6,348 bases of DNA from Ignavibacteriales bacterium. Its GTDB lineage: Bacteria; Bacteroidota; Ignavibacteria; Ignavibacteriales; Melioribacteraceae. Position 1 is the first letter of the stretch. Every line of letters starts with the position of its first letter. Where the stretch lies: NCBI GenBank assembly GCA_027080245.1, contig JALWSN010000285.1, positions 1 through 6,348 of the forward strand, in the 5' to 3' direction. The notes beneath the pieces are model-generated. The model saw only the letters and a list, made by a program, of their open reading frames with translations. It had not been told where the DNA came from and made no database searches. The position numbers and the translations under genes were made by a program. Below are positions 1 to 6,348 of the stretch, piece after piece.

Positions 1-23
1 GCACAGAGGCGAAAGATTATTTA

Positions 24-51
24 TGAATTATGAATGTTGAATTATGAATGA
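24..51. repeat. Four-unit heptamer tandem repeat (TGAATTA type)
   Basis: Four consecutive 7-base units share the core TGAAT. Units 1 and 3 are TGAATTA; units 2 and 4 are TGAATGT and TGAATGA. As a result the 12-mer GAATTATGAATG occurs twice with a 14-base period (25-36 and 39-50). The array is intergenic, and its short stop-containing frames do not look coding. Short heptameric arrays of this kind are known between genes in several bacterial lineages. Whether this one has a function or is a slippage relic cannot be told from the sequence. Confidence 0.75.
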
Positions 52-147
52 GGGAAAAGTAAAAAGGCTAAAAGGTAAATTACAACTACTTATTCCTTAA
101 GACTTTACCCAATAAACATTTTAAATTAGTAAAAAAGGAATAACATC

Positions 148-165
148 GTAAAAATATTTTTTTAC
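148..165. repeat. Short inverted repeat GTAAAAA-N4-TTTTTAC
   Basis: Two perfect 7-base arms (148-154 and 159-165) are separated by TATT. The right arm overlaps the proposed -35 hexamer of the promoter ahead of the dehydrogenase gene, a position suited to a repressor or activator site. As an RNA hairpin it would be weak, having one G-C pair per stem. The low complexity of the region makes chance occurrence quite possible. Confidence 0.25.
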
Positions 166-188
166 AACAATAATAATTAAATTAAAAT
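161..188 (+). promoter_or_regulatory. Possible promoter for the dehydrogenase operon
   Basis: TTTACA (161-166) and TAAAAT (183-188) are spaced by 16 bases and resemble sigma-70 -35 and -10 elements. The -10 overlaps TAAAATTTG, which also comes close to the TAnnTTTG element described in Bacteroidota. Transcription would begin near 195, giving a leader of about 35 nt. In DNA this AT-rich such matches are common, so this is a candidate only. Confidence 0.3.
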
Positions 189-229
189 TTGATTATTTTT
201 AAAAATTAAACAAAAGAGAATAATGGAAA

Positions 230-1351
230 ATGAAAATCGGAATTCCAAAAGATTCGTTGTTGGAAGAAAAAAGAGTAGCTCTTGCGCCTGCCGGAGTTCA
301 CTCTTTAATTGAAGCCGGGCATCAGGTGTTTATTGAAAAAGGCGCCGGAGAATGCAGCAAATTCAGCGACGAGGAATACGAGAAAATAGGCGCTACGATA
401 GCGTACTCTAAAGAAGAAGTGTTCCAGCGTTCGGACATTTTGGCAAAGATAACTTACCTGACGGAAGGAGAAGTTGAATTACTACACGAAAACCAAATTG
501 TCTTTTCTTTTCTTCATCTTGCCGTAGGTAGGAAAAACATCCTTAAAGAGCTGATAAATAAAAAAGTAACGGCGATTAGTTACGAATTAATCGAGAACAA
601 CGACAGGCTGCCGGTGCTGCAATCGATGAGCGAAATTGCCGGACAATTAGCCGTGCAAGTAGGCGAGCGGTTTTTATGCAGCGATTTTAAAGGCAGTAGG
701 GGAATTTTAATGGGGGGCATTACCGGCGTGGCTCCCGCGGCAGTTGTAATTATTGGCGCCGGCGTTGTAGGATTCAATGCCGCCCGTTCAGCCCTTGGCA
801 GAGGCGCGCAGGTAATTGTGTTAGACAAGAACATCCGCCGTTTGCAAAGAATTGAAAATCTACTGGGCAAAAATGTTACCACCGTTAAGGCAAATCCGTA
901 CACAATTTCCAGAGGTGTTAAGTTCGCCGATATTTTAATAGGCGCCATTCAAGTTAAGGGAGAAAAAACTCCGCACGTAGTTACGGAAGAAATGGTAAAG
1001 ACTATGAAAAAAGGGGCGGTAATTGTGGACGTTTCGATTGACCAAGGCGGCTGCGTGGAAACAAGCAGACCGACCACAATTTCCGAACCGATTTTCATTA
1101 AACACGATGTCATTCATTATTGCGTGCCTAATATGCCGGCGTTAGTTCCCCGAACAGCTTCTTACGGATTGACTAACGCTTCCATTGAATACATTTTAAG
1201 CATTGCCAACAACGGACTTTCGGAAGCGATTTTAAGGGACGACGGTTTGGCCAAAGGAGTCTGTACGCACAACGGTTTTTGTACAAATAAAATAATTGCC
1301 GATACATTTGAATTGGAATTCAGGCGCTTGCATTTCTTTTCGAGCAATTAG
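230..1351 (+). CDS. Alanine dehydrogenase-family NAD-dependent oxidoreductase, 373 aa, Lys75 replaced
   Basis: This cytoplasmic protein belongs to the alanine dehydrogenase/transhydrogenase-alpha superfamily, whose members reversibly deaminate L-alanine to pyruvate with NAD. Its length is about normal (classical enzymes are near 370 aa), and it matches family landmarks throughout. The start is MKIGIPK with R15 in EKRVALAPAG; H96 lies in FSFLHLA. The MSEIAG segment is at about 133-138, the Rossmann glycines are G176-A-G-V-V-G181, and D199 would bind the NAD ribose. D271 lies in VSIDQGG, and NMPALVPRTAS begins at N301. Compared from memory with the mycobacterial enzyme, the substrate-binding Lys75 (LKVKEP) is Thr here (AKITYL), with no gap between R15 and H96. 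Activity on alanine is therefore uncertain, and another 2-oxo acid or imine substrate is possible. ATG 230 is chosen because it gives the family N-terminus; ATG 223 is in another frame and ends soon. The upstream SD (GAGA near 216-219) is weak. It is the first gene of a probable operon. Confidence 0.85.
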   Translation: MKIGIPKDSLLEEKRVALAPAGVHSLIEAGHQVFIEKGAGECSKFSDEEYEKIGATIAYSKEEVFQRSDILAKITYLTEGEVELLHENQIVFSFLHLAVGRKNILKELINKKVTAISYELIENNDRLPVLQSMSEIAGQLAVQVGERFLCSDFKGSRGILMGGITGVAPAAVVIIGAGVVGFNAARSALGRGAQVIVLDKNIRRLQRIENLLGKNVTTVKANPYTISRGVKFADILIGAIQVKGEKTPHVVTEEMVKTMKKGAVIVDVSIDQGGCVETSRPTTISEPIFIKHDVIHYCVPNMPALVPRTASYGLTNASIEYILSIANNGLSEAILRDDGLAKGVCTHNGFCTNKIIADTFELEFRRLHFFSSN

Positions 1352-1361
1352 GAAGGATTAA

Positions 1362-2714
1362 ATGACGCAGGAAGACGTTAGAATAAATCAATACAGAAAT
1401 TTTCATTGGAGAGCAAAATATAAGTCCAAAGTTTACTCGGCAGAAGAAGCTCTCAAAACAGTAAAATCGGGGGATAACGTAATTGTTCAGCCCGGATGCG
1501 CCGCCCCGCTTGAACTTATTCGAGCGCTGGTCAACAGAAAGGACGAGCTGTTTAACGTAAACATTTACCACATTTTAATTGTCGGAGATTTGCCGTACGT
1601 AAAACAGGGAATGGAAAATCACTTTACGCACAAGGCTTTTTTCATTGGCAACAACACCCGACATGCTGTTAACGAAGGGCGCGCTCAGTTCATCCCCATC
1701 AGGCTTTCGGAAGTGACTTTGCTTTTTAAGAACGGAATTATTTCGCCGGATGTGGCTTTGATTAATATTTCCCCGCCTGACGAACACGGGTTTTGCAGCT
1801 TTGGAATTGACGTGGGCAACATTAAAACCCCGGCGGAAAAAGCAAAAATAATAATCGCTCAAATAAACGACCAAATGCCAAGAACTCTGGGCGACAGTTT
1901 CATTCACATCAGCAAACTGGATTACATCGTTGAACACAGCGAGCCTTTAATGGAACTGCCACAGGTTGATCCTAACGCTACGAAAGAAATGCTTGAAATT
2001 TACGACAGAATTGGGCTTTACATTGCGGATTTAATTGAAGACGGCTCCACGCTACAAATGGGAATCGGAGCAATTCCGGACAGCGTAATGAAAAGATTAC
2101 ACAATAAGAAAGATTTGGGCATTCACACCGAAATGTTTTCCGACGGAATAATTGAGCTTGTGGAGTCCGGGGTAATTAATGGCGAAAAGAAAACCCTTCA
2201 CCCTGGTAAAATAATCGCCGGTTTTGTGCTTGGCACTAAAAGGCTTTACGATTTCCTTGACAATAATCCGATTGTTGAATTTCACCCCCAAGAATACGTT
2301 AACGACCCGTTTGTAATAGCAAAAAATAACAAAATGGTCGCAATTAATTCGGCAATTGAAATAGATTTAACCGGGCAGGTCTGTTCGGATTCAATCGGCA
2401 CGCGGTTTTATTCCGGAATCGGAGGGCAAATAGATTTCATTCGCGGTGCGGCACACTCGGAAGGCGGAAAACCAATAATTGCACTTCCTTCGACCACAAA
2501 GGATTTGAAAAATTCGCGAATTGTTCCCACGCTAAGGCAGGGCGCCGGAGTGGTTACAACACGTGGCGACGTCCATTACGTAGTTACCGAATACGGAGTG
2601 GCGAATTTGTTCGGTAAATCCATTCAAGAACGGGCGAAAGCTCTCATTAACATTGCCCATCCTAAGTTTAGAGGCGAATTAACCGAATTTGCAAAACTAA
2701 ATTACAAAATTTGA
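1362..2714 (+). CDS. Acetyl-CoA hydrolase / 4-hydroxybutyrate-type CoA-transferase, 450 aa
   Basis: This cytoplasmic family I CoA-transferase is of the acetyl-CoA hydrolase/4-hydroxybutyrate CoA-transferase type. It moves CoA from an acyl-CoA to a free carboxylate through a glutamyl-CoA intermediate. The N-terminal domain carries VQPGCAAPLELIRAL (about 42-56) and SPDVALINISPPDEHGFCS (about 128-146). The C-terminal domain carries GIGAIP (234-239), the probable catalytic E257 in GIHTEMFSDG, and GIGGQIDFIRGAA (starting at 352). PTLRQGAGVVTTRGDVHYVVTEYG lies near the end in three consecutive parts: PTLRQGAGV, VTTRGDVH and YVVTEYG. Length is close to the usual 430-450 aa. A good SD (AGGAAGG, 1350-1356) partly overlaps the stop codon of the preceding gene, which supports co-transcription and the ATG start. 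The substrate cannot be read from sequence: acetate, succinate, butyrate and 4-hydroxybutyrate users all share these motifs. Next to an amino-acid dehydrogenase, an acetate-forming or amino-acid fermentation role is plausible but inferred. Confidence 0.9.
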   Translation: MTQEDVRINQYRNFHWRAKYKSKVYSAEEALKTVKSGDNVIVQPGCAAPLELIRALVNRKDELFNVNIYHILIVGDLPYVKQGMENHFTHKAFFIGNNTRHAVNEGRAQFIPIRLSEVTLLFKNGIISPDVALINISPPDEHGFCSFGIDVGNIKTPAEKAKIIIAQINDQMPRTLGDSFIHISKLDYIVEHSEPLMELPQVDPNATKEMLEIYDRIGLYIADLIEDGSTLQMGIGAIPDSVMKRLHNKKDLGIHTEMFSDGIIELVESGVINGEKKTLHPGKIIAGFVLGTKRLYDFLDNNPIVEFHPQEYVNDPFVIAKNNKMVAINSAIEIDLTGQVCSDSIGTRFYSGIGGQIDFIRGAAHSEGGKPIIALPSTTKDLKNSRIVPTLRQGAGVVTTRGDVHYVVTEYGVANLFGKSIQERAKALINIAHPKFRGELTEFAKLNYKI

Positions 2715-2716
2715 TT

Positions 2717-3415
2717 ATGGTTGCGGTAATTGGCGATATTCACGGCTGTTATTTTACGTTCCTTACTCTTTACAATAAAATAAAAAAAGCTTATCCTGAA
2801 ATTCCGATTTATTTGGTGGGGGATTTAGTGGACAGAGGATTAAACAGCTACCAAGTAATGAGCTTTGTAGAAAGCGAAAAAATTAAGTTTACGCCGGGAA
2901 ATCACGACTACATGTTCATGCATTTTTTCAAAGACCCTGCTTCCATATTTGCGCGCTCGTGGGTTTTTAACGGCAACGAACCCACGCTTATTTCCTATGA
3001 AGAGCACAATCAGGATTTGTTCAGACACATTGAACTAATAAGAAAAATGCCCGTTTATTACAATCTGGACGATTGCTTTATTTCGCACGCGGGAATTTCC
3101 AATTATTATTCCAAATATCTGGATGAACTTCCGCCTGAAACGGATTTGCTCGAGACTCTTTTACCCCTTGTGGATGCGGACAAACTAAGCGAAGTTGGCA
3201 TTTTGTGGAACAGAGACGAGCTTTTGAACATTGGCAAACTTCAGGTTGTTGGGCACACTCACCAAAAAGAGGTAACTTACATTGAAGAATCCAACGCTAT
3301 TTACATCGACACGGCGGCGTGCATTGGCAATAAATTAAGCGCGGTGATTATTCATGAAAACGAAATTGTGAACACGTTGGACGAAGAAACCCATTTGGAA
3401 GATATTATTTCTTAA
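2717..3415 (+). CDS. PPP-type calcineurin-like metallophosphatase, 232 aa
   Basis: This soluble dimetal phosphoesterase has the full ordered motif set of the PPP class (bacterial Ser/Thr protein phosphatases and ApaH-like hydrolases). The motifs are GDIHG (6-10), GDLVDRG (35-41), GNHD (61-64), HAG (124-126) and GHTH (179-182), followed by a late YIDTAACIGNKLSAV segment. D7, H9, D36, N62, H124 and H180 are the expected metal and catalytic ligands, so the enzyme looks active. Its size fits small bacterial and lambda-like protein phosphatases. The fourth ligand motif is GNHD instead of the more common GNHE; both occur in the family. The substrate, a phosphoprotein or a nucleotide such as Ap4A, is not determinable. 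ATG 2717 is preferred over TTG 2711: it begins the domain directly (MVAVIGDIHG) and lies 2 bp after the CoA-transferase stop, where termination-reinitiation would explain the missing SD. The TTG alternative adds only two residues and overlaps the previous gene. Confidence 0.88.
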   Translation: MVAVIGDIHGCYFTFLTLYNKIKKAYPEIPIYLVGDLVDRGLNSYQVMSFVESEKIKFTPGNHDYMFMHFFKDPASIFARSWVFNGNEPTLISYEEHNQDLFRHIELIRKMPVYYNLDDCFISHAGISNYYSKYLDELPPETDLLETLLPLVDADKLSEVGILWNRDELLNIGKLQVVGHTHQKEVTYIEESNAIYIDTAACIGNKLSAVIIHENEIVNTLDEETHLEDIIS

Positions 3416-3422
3416 AAAATGC

Positions 3423-3455
3423 ATTGAATTAATGTAATTTATTCAATAAAATTAC
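3423..3455 (+). repeat. Two overlapping, mutually exclusive inverted repeats
   Basis: ATTGAAT (3423-3429) pairs with ATTCAAT (3441-3447), and GTAATTT (3434-3440) pairs with AAATTAC (3449-3455). The two stems interlock, so only one can form at a time without a pseudoknot. They start 8 bases after the phosphatase stop. Neither is GC-rich or followed by a T run (the next bases are A-rich), so a classical intrinsic terminator is not supported. They could be 3' end structures, an operator, or chance pairs in AT-rich DNA. Confidence 0.25.
3425..3452 (+). promoter_or_regulatory. Possible promoter for sprA
   Basis: TTGAAT (3425-3430) and TAAAAT (3447-3452) have a 16-base spacer, the same spacing and -10 sequence as the candidate ahead of the dehydrogenase gene. 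It would give sprA its own transcript starting near 3459, consistent with the 117-bp gap and the unrelated function. It overlaps the inverted repeats, so the two interpretations compete. Confidence 0.25.
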
Positions 3456-3475
3456 GAACCCATTTAAAAAAAATT

Positions 3476-3482
3476 AGGAGGA
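3476..3482 (+). promoter_or_regulatory. Strong Shine-Dalgarno AGGAGGA without a usable start codon behind it
   Basis: This is the only near-perfect SD in the window. Within 5-12 bases downstream there is no ATG, GTG or TTG. The best-placed triplet is ATA at 3486, which would open a 9-codon reading frame (residues I/M-SEKLPLVF) ending at TAA 3513-3515, in a different frame from sprA. It may be the remnant of the original sprA start, a leader-peptide ribosome site, or a ribosome standby site for sprA. Confidence 0.45.
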
Positions 3483-3532
3483 ATCATAAGCGAAAAATTA
3501 CCGTTAGTTTTTTAATTTAATTTCAGATAGTC

Positions 3533-6348
3533 TTGATTAAAATATTGAATTCATCGGAAGGTAAATTTAACTTTTGGAAGATTATTCCTTTTTTATTAAT
3601 TAGCGCTTATTTCCTCCTAACCGGTTTTACTAAAAATTCGATTACGGGAGAAAATGCGTTAGTTAACGCCGTTGAATTGAACCCGAAAGGCGGGTTTTTT
3701 AGGAATGAAAATAAAATTTTCCCTCCGGATTCCTCCAAAACCGACACTACAAAAGTAGACACTATGGCGCTCGATTCCACTGCGCGTATAAAATATTTCC
3801 ATTTTCAAAGAAAAGACAATATTGTAGTTCCGCTTTCGGAAAAGAAAAAATCTTCATTCTTTGTTTACCCTTCCGGCGCTTATTTGAAAAAGAAAATAGA
3901 GCTGGATTCCACAGGAAACTTTGTAATAATTTCCGAAACAATCGCCGGGCAAAAAGTTAAAATGCCTTTAATCCTTCCGCTTAAAGATTACATTAAGCTT
4001 AGAATGAAATCTGTTTTAAGAAAAAGCTGGGAAAAAATCGGCTACAAATACAATCTCAAGAAAAATAAAAACGATTTAGCCAACCTGCTTTCCGGTATTA
4101 CCAAAATTGAAATTCCATTGCCGAACACTTCTTTCCTTTCGATTTTCGGTCCGCCTAAAATAAGCCTGAACATTAATGGTTCGGTAACAATTCACGGTGC
4201 GTGGCGTAACGAGACGACTCACGGATTGACCGCCTCCCGACTTGGAAACACAAAGAACGAGCCCGATTTCAAGCAGCAAGTTCAATTAAATTTAAGCGGG
4301 ATGATTGGTGACAAGCTTAAAATAAGCGCCGATTGGAACACAGAAAGAACGTTCGACTACCAAAATCAATTAAAAATTAAATATACGGGTTACGACGACG
4401 ACATTGTAAAATCCGTTGAAGCCGGCAACGTTTCTCTTTCCACGGCTCCTCTTGTTGGCGGCAGCGAAGCCCTTTTCGGAATTAAGGCAAAGTTTCAATT
4501 GGGTCCCTTTAGTCTTACGGCGCTTGCTTCGCAGAAGAAAAGTCAGGTTAAGGAAATTTCCGTTAAAGGCGGTTCGGAAAAGCATCAGTTCGAAATTCAC
4601 GCTTACGAATACGCCGAGAATCACTACTTCATGGACACGGTTTACGCCAGCAAGACGTACAACATTTTTAACAATATTTTCGGGCACGCCAATCCGGTAA
4701 TTGGTCCTATTGAAAATTACTACCGCGTAAAAGATTTGGAAGTTTGGAAAACCACCACAGGCATTGTAAACACACAGAAGGAAAGAAAAGGCAACGCTTT
4801 CTTGAACTTGCCGGGAAGGCAACTTTCCCCCGGGGAAGTTAAACTGTACCCGGATTCTCTCCGCTCGAATTTGCTTAAGGAAGTTAACGGACAGAACGTA
4901 ATTGGAGGGCGGTTCGTTAGACTTGTTCAGGGCACCGATTACGATTACAATCCTTACGCCGGGTTCATTACTTTTAAAACCAATATTCAACCGACGGACG
5001 CAATAGGAATTGCTTACAGAATTGAAGGTCCGAGCGGGGACCAGGACATTTACTACGGCGAATTTTTGAAGGAAATTCAAACGGACACGTCAAAAACCAT
5101 TGTCCTTAAACTGATTAAGCCGCCTAACTTGCAACCTTCGTACAAGCAGGCTTGGAAACTAATGTTGAAAAACATCTACGCCGTTGGCGGAAGAGACGTT
5201 AAAAAAGAAGGATTTAAATTTGACATTGATTTTATAGTGGAAGGGCAGGATCCTGTGGACAATATTAACGGCAACAAGCTTATTACGCTATTCGGGTTGG
5301 ACAAAACAGACGAAAGCGGAACGAGCGCCCAGCCGGACGGCGCGTTCGACTTTTTACCCGGGCAAACTATTCTTCCCCAAACGGGCGAAATTGTTTTTCC
5401 GGTGCTGGAACCTTTCGGCAGAGATTTACCCCAGGCATTAGACCCAAGTTTGGCTTACAACGCCGTTTACGATACAACTAAAACATTCGCCAAGCAGGAC
5501 AGAGCTAAGGACAAATTTTTGCTGAAAGGCGAATATTCCGCCTCTTCTTCCTCGGTTTACAACATCGGGTTTAACGTGGTGGAAAATTCAGTTAAAGTTT
5601 ATTTGAACGGTAGGGAATTGAAACAGGGAGCGGATTACTCGGTGGATTACAACATCGGGCAAATTGTAATACGAAACGCAAGCGCGCTTGTCCCCGGCGC
5701 TAATTTAAGAATTTCCTACGAGCAGAACGATTTGTTCCAGCTTGCTTCCAAAACTTTGCTGGGGCTGCGTGGTTTGCTGGAAATCGATAGGAATTCTTCT
5801 CTTGGCTTTTCGATTTTGAATTTGAATCAGCAAACTTTAAGCGACAAAGTTCGCATTGGCGAAGAGCCCCTGAACAACACAATAATGGGCGTGGATTTTA
5901 AAACTTCCGTAAATTTGCCTTTCTTAACAAAAGGGTTGGATTATTTGTTCTCGACCAAGGAGATGTCCAATATTACTTTTAAAGGCGAATTCGCTTACAT
6001 GAGTCCCGACCCTAACACAAAGAAGAGCACAATTGCAAGCGACAAAGGCAAATCCATCGCTTACATCGACGATTTCGAAGGGGCGAAAAGAATAATTCCA
6101 ATTGGAATTTCCTACACTGCCTGGAGCGATTTAAGTCCGCCCGACGAAATGCCCTACTTACAGAACATTGACAATCAAGAAAAGATGAGCTACAAAGGAA
6201 AGAGCTACTGGTACAACGTTCTGCCTTCGGACGTTTTTGTGCAGGACATTTGGGGAAACAGAAAGCAAGTTGCGCGGCAGGACAGGCAGGTAACGGCTCT
6301 GGATTACGTGTTCAACCCAAAGGAAAGAGGTAGTTACAATATGAATCC
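3533..6348 (+). CDS. sprA: SprA, T9SS outer-membrane translocon, N-terminal 938 codons (3' end outside window)
   Basis: SprA (Sov in Porphyromonas) is the giant outer-membrane beta-barrel through which T9SS cargo leaves the cell; in Flavobacterium it is also needed for gliding. The frame is open from 3521 to the window edge. Numbered from TTG 3533, residues 17-32 form a hydrophobic signal-peptide core (IIPFLLISAYFLLTGF) after charged residues. Family blocks follow: ADWNTERTFDYQNQLKIKY (from A266), EAGNVS (from E296), LFGIK (314-318), QGTDYDYNPYAGFITF (from Q466), VKVYLNGRELKQGADYSVDY (687-706) and YIDDFEGA (844-851). Known SprA proteins are about 2,400 aa, so roughly the first 40% is visible and most of the barrel lies beyond. 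The start is uncertain: the first in-frame ATG (3764) is downstream of the signal peptide, leaving TTG 3533, TTG 3545 or a rare ATT 3536, none with a good SD. I see no frameshift in the coding part shown. Confidence 0.93.
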   Translation, partial: MIKILNSSEGKFNFWKIIPFLLISAYFLLTGFTKNSITGENALVNAVELNPKGGFFRNENKIFPPDSSKTDTTKVDTMALDSTARIKYFHFQRKDNIVVPLSEKKKSSFFVYPSGAYLKKKIELDSTGNFVIISETIAGQKVKMPLILPLKDYIKLRMKSVLRKSWEKIGYKYNLKKNKNDLANLLSGITKIEIPLPNTSFLSIFGPPKISLNINGSVTIHGAWRNETTHGLTASRLGNTKNEPDFKQQVQLNLSGMIGDKLKISADWNTERTFDYQNQLKIKYTGYDDDIVKSVEAGNVSLSTAPLVGGSEALFGIKAKFQLGPFSLTALASQKKSQVKEISVKGGSEKHQFEIHAYEYAENHYFMDTVYASKTYNIFNNIFGHANPVIGPIENYYRVKDLEVWKTTTGIVNTQKERKGNAFLNLPGRQLSPGEVKLYPDSLRSNLLKEVNGQNVIGGRFVRLVQGTDYDYNPYAGFITFKTNIQPTDAIGIAYRIEGPSGDQDIYYGEFLKEIQTDTSKTIVLKLIKPPNLQPSYKQAWKLMLKNIYAVGGRDVKKEGFKFDIDFIVEGQDPVDNINGNKLITLFGLDKTDESGTSAQPDGAFDFLPGQTILPQTGEIVFPVLEPFGRDLPQALDPSLAYNAVYDTTKTFAKQDRAKDKFLLKGEYSASSSSVYNIGFNVVENSVKVYLNGRELKQGADYSVDYNIGQIVIRNASALVPGANLRISYEQNDLFQLASKTLLGLRGLLEIDRNSSLGFSILNLNQQTLSDKVRIGEEPLNNTIMGVDFKTSVNLPFLTKGLDYLFSTKEMSNITFKGEFAYMSPDPNTKKSTIASDKGKSIAYIDDFEGAKRIIPIGISYTAWSDLSPPDEMPYLQNIDNQEKMSYKGKSYWYNVLPSDVFVQDIWGNRKQVARQDRQVTALDYVFNPKERGSYNMN

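Larger units (their letters stand above)
1..229. other. AT-rich intergenic leader without a gene
   Basis: No open frame in this stretch looks like a protein on either strand. It holds the heptamer array near its left end, then a purine-rich part (about 50-80), then very AT-rich DNA that carries the possible promoter and inverted repeat in front of the dehydrogenase gene. A 12-base perfect palindrome, ATTTTTAAAAAT, lies at 195-206, but it is expected to arise easily in such AT-rich sequence. The upstream neighbour is outside the window, so it is unclear whether this leader serves only the + strand operon. Confidence 0.6.

Noticed and set aside
195..206. Perfect palindrome ATTTTTAAAAAT as an operator
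   Set aside because: It consists only of A and T in a region almost wholly A and T, where such palindromes arise easily by chance.
223..322. ATG 223 as an alternative start or upstream small ORF
   Set aside because: It is in a different frame from the dehydrogenase and soon reaches a stop, while ATG 230 gives the exact family N-terminus.
580..948. 122-codon - strand open frame inside the dehydrogenase gene
   Set aside because: It is antisense to the Rossmann region of a well-supported gene, and its Pro/Thr-rich product has no family resemblance.
1575..1937. 120-codon - strand open frame inside the CoA-transferase gene
   Set aside because: It is a shadow of the conserved N-terminal domain of the CoA-transferase, with no start signal or domain of its own.
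2711..2716. TTG 2711 as the phosphatase start
   Set aside because: It adds only two residues before MVAVIGDIHG, overlaps the previous stop and has no SD; ATG 2717 is the simpler choice.
3764..3766. First in-frame ATG of sprA as the true start
   Set aside because: It would discard the signal-peptide-like hydrophobic segment and about 55 codons of well-formed sequence upstream. An outer-membrane protein needs that export signal.
4416..4700. 94-codon + strand open frame inside sprA
   Set aside because: It overlaps the conserved EAGNVS and LFGIK region of SprA in another frame. Its Arg/Leu-rich product is typical of a shifted reading of a real gene.
4370..5080. 236-codon open frame on the - strand opposite sprA
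   Set aside because: It lies wholly within the clearly coding sprA frame, shows no recognisable domain, and is explained by the codon bias of the + strand gene.
1..6348. CRISPR array, tRNA, rRNA, insertion sequence or phage element
   Set aside because: No regularly spaced repeats, tRNA-like cloverleaf, rRNA stretch, transposase or terminal inverted repeat was seen on reading both strands.

Overview
The window reads as a chromosomal segment from a Gram-negative member of the Fibrobacterota-Chlorobiota-Bacteroidota (FCB) group. The main evidence is the last gene, a clear SprA homologue. SprA is the outer-membrane translocon of the type IX secretion system (T9SS), which is largely confined to that group. 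The very AT-rich gaps between moderate-GC genes, the mostly weak ribosome-binding sites and a heptameric TGAATTA-type repeat would suit an Ignavibacteria-like lineage, but that finer placement is inference. All supported genes lie on the + strand.

Layout: 1-229 is a non-coding AT-rich leader with a four-unit heptamer repeat, a small inverted repeat and a possible promoter. Three tightly packed genes follow: an alanine-dehydrogenase-family oxidoreductase (230-1351), an acetyl-CoA hydrolase/CoA-transferase (1362-2714) and a PPP-type metallophosphatase (2717-3415). The gaps of 10 bp and 2 bp indicate one transcription unit. After a 117-bp gap that contains a strong Shine-Dalgarno sequence with no start codon behind it, sprA begins. 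It runs off the right edge with at least 938 codons present.

How the genes may work together: the first two fit central carbon and amino-acid metabolism. The dehydrogenase-like protein would interconvert an amino acid and a 2-oxo acid with NAD(H), and the CoA-transferase would exchange CoA between acyl-CoA and a carboxylate such as acetate, succinate or 4-hydroxybutyrate. The phosphatase is probably regulatory or housekeeping. SprA belongs to a separate process, protein export and possibly gliding, and may simply be adjacent.

Most notable points: (i) the dehydrogenase keeps R15, H96 and the IDQGG aspartate, but has Thr where classical alanine dehydrogenases have the substrate-binding Lys75; (ii) sprA has no ATG before its signal peptide, so its start must be TTG or another non-ATG codon, while the only strong SD lies about 50 bp too far upstream. 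No wholly new system is evident here.
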